This document shows positions 46,501 through 55,500 of a DNA stretch of 64,000 bases, piece by piece. Position numbers and translations under genes: made by a program. Source of the DNA: Ischnura elegans (taxonomy: Eukaryota > Arthropoda > Insecta > Odonata > Coenagrionidae); assembly GCF_921293095.1 (NCBI RefSeq), contig NC_060251.1, positions 38,173,644-38,237,643 on the forward strand, in the 5' to 3' direction. The stretch's first letter is position 1; the number at the start of each line of letters is the position of its first letter. The notes beneath the pieces are model-generated. The model was not told where the DNA came from. It saw only the letters and a program-made list of their open reading frames with translations, and searched no databases.

Positions 46501-49500
46501 GATAACTTTCCTTCTGATAGGGATTTCTTGATATTATCTCTTAATAAGGAGTGATCTGTGGAGCTAACTCCTTAGTTATTGAGCGTTGTGGAGCGTAAAT
46601 TTCTTTAGCTTCAAGTTCCTTCAATTTATTACATGACGTAATGGACTTTTTGTACGTTGTATAAATTTCTCTGCTTCCTAAGTTCCCTTCTGACATCGTT
46701 CTTGAATTTATTATTTAATAAATGTATTTTTGGTTTTGAATTTCAGTTTACAATTAAAAATATGAATAGTGTCTTTTGCTCTCCCGAAAGCTGCTATTTT
46801 TGAGATACTTGTTTGTAGAACCTAGCCATCGCTCTACATAAGTTAGTAAGCAACAATACAAGTCATCTAATCATTTTGTGAGTTTTAACACTGCCGTTAT
46901 AGTCTCTATTCGATCGTGGAAAAGAAGATATTTTGAATCAGACTGGTCTACAGCCTATCTCACTTAATTTATTTATATAATCCGATTTCCTGTAGTATGT
47001 TGGCGCTCGTAATATATGGCTAACTTCGTCGGAAAATACACTGCTCTTTAATTTATCATACATTATTATAGTATTCTCCCGATTAAGGTAGGTTTCCATG
47101 GAGTACTAAAGAAGTGATTTGGGAGCCTCACTTTCCGTCGAGCGCTGCCTTCTTCAATTCACTGTATGGCTTACTCCCGTTAAATCTATCTAAAAATCCT
47201 TTTCTTTTTCTTCCCTCCTCGTTTCCCTAGCATTCTACCCTGTAACACCATTTTCAACATCCCCTCCCCGCTAAGTATTCGCTCCATCCATACATTCTGA
47301 CTCCTCCGTACCTCGTCTAAAAGCTGCCTCTCCTCGCCAACCATATCCAGCACTTCGTCGTTCCTTTTCCTCTCCGTCCATTTTACCTTCTCCATTCTTC
47401 TCCATATCCACATCGTATGTGAAGTATGCAACAGTCACCAAGACTCTCGTAACGACTTTTCACGTACCTGGTAGCTCCTCTTTGCACGCGTTCTCTGTTT
47501 TTTAAGCATATTTCACGAGGATCCCAAACACTGGCAGCGTATTCTAAATGGAGTGTAATGAGGGAGAAGTAGCTAATTTCTCTCACAAAAATGAAAAAGA
47601 CACGTGTAGATCTTTCTTCTGTGAAAATAAAATAAATGCGGGACAATTATTAAAATCGAAAAATGATACAAAGGAAACTCTTCTGGGGGCATCGAATGAA
47701 TTCAAACGAAAAATATTGGGCAAATACATAGACGTTAACCCTATGGCTTTCTGATTATTCGTAAGAGAGGTACAGGTAAATAGCACTGTAATAATAACGC
47801 TATAGCATATAATGGTTGAAAACCACCTGCCAAACACCCTAGAGGTGGTTAGGCTGCGTGAGTTTTAGACGGTGATTGCGAGGCCCTTTATATATTCTCC
47901 CCAGAGAAAGGAAAGAAATTTTTTTTAAGAATACGTTAACTATCGCACTGACAGGTATTCTTTGAATTTGTCTCACATAAATGCTCACATATACTACTCA
48001 GTCCTCTTTCAGCCATTGCAGCAAAGTTCTTTGTAGATATGGACTCTAAAGCGCTAAGAAAATACACCCCATTAATGACCATCCAAAATGTCGTGCGATT
48101 TGCATTATACAGGGAGGGTAGCAGGAATGAAGGCAATGTCGGAAATTCCGATATGGACTCTCAGCCTGATGAAAGTCGGTCAGGACTAGCTTGTGTTTCG
48201 AGAAGGTAGCAAAAAATTAGCTAGTCTTAAGAATAACTCCAAAGCATACATAATTTTTCCGTGGGCATATCAGACAGCAATTCATACAATGAACTTAAAC
48301 CGTCCTTGCCGATATTCTGAGCATTAATCGGGACAGTACAATAGTATCAACACTGTGCAATTTTATTTCATTTCTCTTGAAAAAATACGTAAAGGGACTG
48401 GCGGTCACCGTCTAAAATTCACACAACCTATCCACCTTTCGGGTATTTTTCGACTTTTTGAAGTAGTTCGACTGCTTTAACCCTTCAATATCCGACTTAG
48501 AGAATAATTGAACCTTTATCTCGACGCAGGTTATCTAATCGGAGACTATGTGAAACTAAAGTTAAGTTAACTGAAGCCTTGGCGTGCAAATGAGCGGTAC
48601 CAGATGGCCAAATCATGCTCGTAACTCATTCAAACAGCCCGCTACTTTGCCCATTCCTAAGCGCTGTTGCCATTTTCCGGTGGTCCGCAGCCACGTGTTT
48701 AGCAAAGTTAACAAAATCGTTATTTTTCATCGCAGAATCACGCTTCAAAGACGTACTTGATCGCACAATTGACAGGAGTACTATTCAAACAATCATTTTT
48801 TGATAATTGGATTGATTGATTGATTTCCAAATTGCAGTCATAGCGGTCACTTTTAGGGAGGAGGGCGCCCCGCTGGGAGGGTTCAAGACACGAGCCAGCG
48901 AGGGCGAACGCGTCGAGGAAAGGGTTGGGGATTAAGGACCCAACGGAGGGTGTACCACGCCCATCTTCGGACTACCTGCTCCATGTCCCCACCAAACGCA
49001 CTTTAACCAAAACGTATTTAACTAGACATTCCAGAGTTTACGACATCTTAAGGGAAGTGAAGTAAGTAAGTTTGAACTTAAGTTAAGTAAGCGACCAGTG
49101 CTGAGGGCATGGGCCTGATCCGAATTATGAAGAATCTTAAAACTTTCTTTTGGGCGTAGACACTTCTAGTTTATTTGTGCTGATAGAGTAGTCTGAAACT
49201 TAAGATGTCGTAAACTCTGGAACATCTAGTTAAATACCCTGCGTAATTCCTGCGTAGGTTTCCGCGGCGATGATCATGGTGCGTATGGTGATCATGGTGC
49301 GTACGTTTGGCGATGATCATGGTGCGTACGTTTTTATTCGATCTTAGTGAGATACATTATGTTTGAATTTTTGGGAATAAGGAGTAGATCTCAGCCATTA
49401 TGCTCTCATCTCTTTAAAGAGAAGTCATGGTAAATTATCATTGTGGTTGTGCATATTCATAAAAAAAATCGAAAAAGGAGGCATGCTATTACGGAGGCTT

Positions 49501-52500
49501 CAGCGGTGATTAAATTGATGATTGGTTTCCGGGTTAATTCCGCGTCGACTCACTTTTGGCGGACAACAGTTGCGGGCGCGTTCCAGCTTGTTAAAAGAAG
49601 CCAAGATTTCGGAAGATGATCTCCTTGTTAGTTTTGACGTGGTGCCCTTGTTCACCAAAATACCTATTAAAGATGCCATCGAAGTCATTAAGACTGACAG
49701 AAAAAGGCCTTCCGAAAGATATTCCGAAAATGGTGGAGTTTTGCCTTCGTAGTTGCTATTTCTCATGGGGTGGGAATTATATGAACAAAAGGAAGGGGCA
49801 TCCGTGGGTTCTCCTTTATCACATGTCGTCGCGGATCTTCTCATGGAAGAATTTAAACGAAAAGCCCTGGATTCTTTCCCTAAGAAGCCGAAACTCTTTG
49901 TGAGATATGTCGACGACACCTTCGTCACATGGCCTCACGGGACTGATGAACTGAAAAGATCCCTTGAAAACCTTAATAGCCAAAATAGTTCCATTCAGTT
50001 CACAATGGAAATGGAATAAAATAACCAACTTCCCTTCTTGGACGTTCTCGTCATGAAAAAAGCTGATGGCACATTAAGAAATTCAGTTTATCATAGGAAA
50101 ACGCATGCTGATCGCTATTTGAATGCCAAAGCACACTATCATTCTAGGCAAAAAGCACCAGTCATCATAACCCTATATCATAGCGCATATGCCATATCGG
50201 ATGCCGATTCGCTCGCACTGCAAGGGAATGGATACGATCGGGAATTGATTCGGAAAATCGCGCGCAAGGACGAAGAAAAACGAGATGTGGCCTCGGAGAC
50301 TGCGAGGAAAGACCAGCAGAAGGCAAAGGGCACATGCTCTCTTGCCATACGCCGCAGGAACTTCAGAGAGAATCGCTCTAGTTCTCGCCAAACACGACGT
50401 TTTGACGAGATTCAAAGGCTTAAAGAAAATCTCTGACCTCCTCCGGAGTGAAAGAAATCGTCACTCAACCGATATCTATGAAGGAGTGTATGAAGTAATA
50501 TGTTCTTGTGGTCAATCATACATCGGGCGAAAAACATAGTTCCCTCAAATGGAGAATAGATGAACATCGTGAGGCTGCCGAAAAGAAAAACTGCCGCCTT
50601 TCTGCGGTTGCGGCGCACGCATGGTCGGAACCTGGGCACGTCATTCCATTCCAAGAATCAAAAATCATCGCAAGAGAGACTAAATATTTCCCTTAAAAAA
50701 AAGACCTGGAGATGCGGAATTAGCCCGGAAACCAATCATCAAGGAGACATGCTGTTTGGCGTAAAGGTTTTCTTTTACCTGAGGGTGGTTTCCTATTATT
50801 TTTTTATTGCCTTAATCGAAAGATTATTACTCTTGGAGTACGTATTTCACGCTTTTAGATTTTTAAATGTCAATATCTATTTTTCACGATTAAATGAAAA
50901 GTGAAAAATTTCAAGCGCGCGAAAACACGACGCTTAAGTATGAATGCCGGGAAATATCTCCGTACGTCGTATTTCTGGTTCCCCCACCCGCCCGGTGAGG
51001 TGACCTTGAGGCGAGGCTTAGCGCTGATACGTCGCAGGCGGCTAGCGGGTAGCTGAGTACCTTGCTGGATGGTAGCGCTTGGCTTAAAAAAGGTTTATTA
51101 ATACCTTTTCAAACGAAGAAAACTTTCCGACCTAAGCCAGTTTTAATAGGTGTTATTAAGACATGTTTCCCTGAGCTCTGTGCCTCATGCATGCATTGGT
51201 AACCTCAGACGATGTATAACTCCTATCCTCTCGTGTAGAAACTAGGTCCCTGTGACGTCATGTGGAGTGGAATCGCATGGGCGCCAATCTGGCCTTTTTC
51301 AAATGAGGATAAAATTTGACCCTTGCCATTCGTCTAAACCGGTATTTCAAAAAACCAAATAATTTGTGTATTATGAATACAGTAATGGTGGGTAACGAAT
51401 CGTAATCAATGCCTTTCGTTTTCTCTGATGAAGGAAACTACCCTATTGAAAAATATATATTATAATCCGTATTTAAAGCAGCGTAGTATATGCGAAATAC
51501 ACTCAACCAGAAAGAAAGTGATAACGTTATGGGCGTTTTAAGTTGTTTAAGAATTAAGGAGACACCATTAATGTAAATATTTTGTGGGGATGTAATTCTC
51601 ACCAATTCCTCTTCGGCTTTTTGGTAGTTGCGCACTACTCTGGATAGCCGGAGCATGCCTTCTTTCAAGTCATTTGCCGAATGCATGCATACACAGCCAG
51701 CTCGTGATAAGAACTGGCATGTTAAACTTATAGGTAACCTTTGCTGGATAGTAGGATCTGAAAATAAGAATACGTGTAAATCCTTTAATTCTCAATTATT
51801 ATAATTCCCTGGCGCAGAGAGCTAATAGAGAGTGTGTTCCTTGCTTATCATTGAAAAGAAATAAACTCATTTGGAAGATCCTCAATGAACACTTATTGTG
51901 TTCATTACTTTTTATCAATAATCATTGCCGAGTTATTTGTTCACATCAATATTACAACTAAATATGCGGTCGTTAATAGTGACGTAAATTAATTGCTTTG
52001 AATTATTTGTCACATTTATTTGGAAATTCATTCTAGGTGAAACACCACCAATAGCTATAATGGGATATGCAAAGAGGATTTTACGTGCATTTCTGTACTC
52101 TGGAGTTGCTTACCAAGGATATTTACGATGTTTACATAGACCCTTGGAACCTTGTCATACAAATAATCCAGTGCTTTTTGTAGATGGGCTTTGTGAAGCT
52201 CGGGTGAGTTGTTTTCTTTGTCATTGCATTCAAACGAACAAATATTATTATGTCCGATGAAAATAGTCACCAACTGTAAAAATGGAAGAAAAAATATTTC
52301 AGCAATTTTTAATATGCATCGGGTGGTTCTATGGACATGTATGGAGTATTTTACCGCTAGATGAATGCTCCTTGATGAGCATTAGAATTTAGGAGTGAAA
52401 ATGACTTCTTCACGGCTTCATGATTCTAACATCTGCGTTTCTATTTATGGTTATATTTATATTGAAAATATTTGCTCAAATCTTATGGCCAAGCGTTACG

Positions 52501-55500
52501 ACATTGAAAGGAATGAGAAAAAGGCCAAAAGTTGATATTCATAGTCACCCCCTCAATTGCATTCGGACTTTTCAACATTTTAGCGATGAGAAGGCAATGA
52601 TAGAGAATATTAGAGCATATTTTTAAGCGTCATAGTTTATTGATTGAAATATTTGAAAGTTGCAATTCTGAAATTTACAGAATACTTGGCATACTGGATG
52701 GAAATGAAGGGCATCATTTGATTTAGCCCTGAAAATATAAAGCAATAAATTATCATAAGTTAAAGGTAAGACATCGTATACTAGTATAATTTGCCTAATT
52801 ACCCACGGAAACATGTTTATTGTAGAGATGGCTAAAATACCCGATTCTCTAAGGATGATGTAGTCAAAATGGTTTGACGGTAAAAAAATGGGAAATCTTA
52901 AGTTTTTTTTTAAATTATGAACTGAGAATTAATTTCATGAAATTTGACAGATTTTGAGTCAATAGCGACAAAAAAGAATTATATTGTTGTTTTTTATTGT
53001 AAGTCTGAAAATTATGTTTACTTCACTCGGGTTCTGATTGAACATAATAAACCACAGAGATGGGAAGAAATCGAAACTTCTCCAAGACTATTCATTTGTC
53101 AAAACTATATTTGGATGGACTAATATGGTGGAAATCAATACTAAATTCGTCATATACCTTCCAATCACGTTCAAAATCTATTCTTCGGTCCCTTCTCATC
53201 TTAAAGATGAACATCTTGACCTGGTGTATGAGTTCACTGTCCAGGGATCCAGGGACGGCGACATTCAATTGGGCATTATAAGAGAAGAAGTCACCTCGTC
53301 CTAGGGCTTGCCCTATCAAATTAGGATTAAACACTTTGATGATGTTTGGCAGGGTAGTTATCTCTCGCCACGTTGCCTGGCCACCTGTGAAATATCAATG
53401 CGTTTTAGTTATCTTCAAGGCTTTTTATTTGCCTAAGTGGTTGTATTACTTACGAGAGATATTCCTAATTGATTTTTTTTGGTACCATGAAAAACATGAA
53501 GTAGAATCAATAATGAGAAACTTAGGGGCAAAATGATAAGTATTTGATTGGTAATTTTGGAAATAATTACAGCTTTGTTCACCTCTCCACTGAAGTATTG
53601 TCGTCATTCTTTTAGTTTTATTGTTCAATGGATGGTGCCTGTTCTGAGGGAAATTTCCCCCTCAGCTTGCCTGCAAGAGTCATTAAAATTGCTTGTGAAG
53701 TTTTGTCAGCAGTGGCTATGTGGAAGTTTAAATGTATTTAGAATAAGTAAAACGCTTCCTTTTTTTAAACAAGAACTACTTCCATTCAATGAGTCGTAGG
53801 CGCGGCAAAGGATGTAGTGTTTCCAAGGGATTTTTGCTACGTCATTGTTTAAAAAAATGTAGCCGGCTGAGGTGGAGCATATTTTAGCACCACTGAACCA
53901 ATAACAGTGACGCAAAATGGGGTTATCATGGTTTTAACGCGATGGTAAGTAAATATTCTCCCTTTAGGGAATCTTTTCATTTATGAAGTCCTTAGAGTTT
54001 TCTATGATCGTAGCGGTTAACTTAACACATTAGATTTAGGAGGAACTTCATTACTTATTACTTTAAATGCTTTGCCTGAATTTACCTTTGCCTTTATTCA
54101 GAGCATTCGGCAACTGGGAAAACTAGCGGCCTATCGGAGCGCTTGGGTTAAAGTTTCTGTAGTTTAAAAATGGTGCGTTTTCGACCCGAATATAATTCGT
54201 AATTTTGGTTCATAATAGCATCAGCTATCCAGAGTTAAAATTTCGTGACGCAGTTTTACTCCACCCTGCCTGTACATGAACGGATTAGTCGATAGGATGG
54301 CAGAGTGGAGGGCTGCGTCAGACCAATCTTCGGATTGTTGACACGTTGTAAGAAGTTTTCCATATTCTATTCGCACTTACCTCCCGAGAAAGCGACCCCT
54401 CTGTCTGAGATCAGGAGACCCCAAGCGCTTCTTTCCCTGGCCGCGTTGCCACTGGCGATGGAATCTCCCATGCTGGAAACTACGTCGATATCCCCCGGTC
54501 GTAGTTTGTGGACGCTCGTTGGCTTGGTGTCCGATCTCCATTTCGGTCTGTTCTCTGCCACTTCGCAAGAAAAAGGCGTGGACAGCGGCACCCTTACCTG
54601 CACGACCGTGTGGAAATCCTCGGGCGGGTATGTGATCGACTCCGCTTCCTGTGTTCGAATAAATAATAGAGATAAAACAACAGAATGTAGAAGAATAATC
54701 TGGTGAGAATAAACTGAGAAATAAAAGTATAAACTGATGCGATGGAATGCCCGAGAACTGCTCATTTGACTGAATTTAGTTTAAATGACGATGGGCAGAG
54801 TGTCAGCTGGCCTTTAAATATAGGTAGTTTTTCCACGTATTACAATGTTAATACGTCTTTAACTGTTTGAGTAGCTTGAAAACGTCCGTTTTGAAGAGGG
54901 GTGCCTGCAGCATCTAAAATAAATACCTTTGGCTTATATTGTTAACAAACCATCTTTATATATCCCAGTAGAAAAGTTGAATTTACTACTGCAGTTTTCC
55001 AGATATTTAGCGTGGAAAGCACAAATTTCGAGCGTCAGTCGGTGTATTAAAATAGAAAGGACAGGTTTCGAAAGTTCGGTATTTTTGAGTGTTTTTCTAT
55101 TCCAGAGGACGAAGGTAAAGTTGAAGCTTACTTTAGAAACAGTAATAATATTCAAGTGTAGCAAATAGCTTTTTTTATTAATGATTCTCATTTCCCTAGT
55201 ACGTATGAAATTTCATGAACGCATGAAATTCATTCCTTTTATTTCGTTTTAGCTTACATGGAATATTTTTCAGCGTGAGGGACCTAAATTAAACCAACCA
55301 CGTATAATTTTAGGGTTTCTCTCCATGATGAGGCGGTGAAATGTTTTCCTGGAATTTTTATCAAATAAATATGCCTGGGAAAAAAATTAAAGTTCCAGAT
55401 TCCGGAAAAAAGCATTTAACTCAATGCACGCATGCGATTTTAGAGTTTTCGATGTGATTTCGTCAAAGTTTTGAACTTTTTGCAACTGGCAAACCACAAA

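Larger units (their letters stand above)
48390..49418. repeat. Right arm of the large inverted repeat, with an insertion
   Basis: It is the complement of 41843-42553. The match is broken at 49015-49335 by a MITE and a small tandem triplication, then resumes (TTCGATCTTAGTGAGATACA) to about 49418. Confidence 0.83.
51758..54296. other. PLB1-like: PLB1-like introns 2-4 (outside exons 3 and 4)
   Basis: No transposon ends recognised in the non-exonic parts. Frames on the plus strand opposite exons 3 and 4 are shadows. Confidence 0.5.

Noticed and set aside
54305-54706. 133-residue plus frame
   Set aside because: It is the antisense shadow of PLB1-like exon 2, which has matching splice sites and catalytic motifs.
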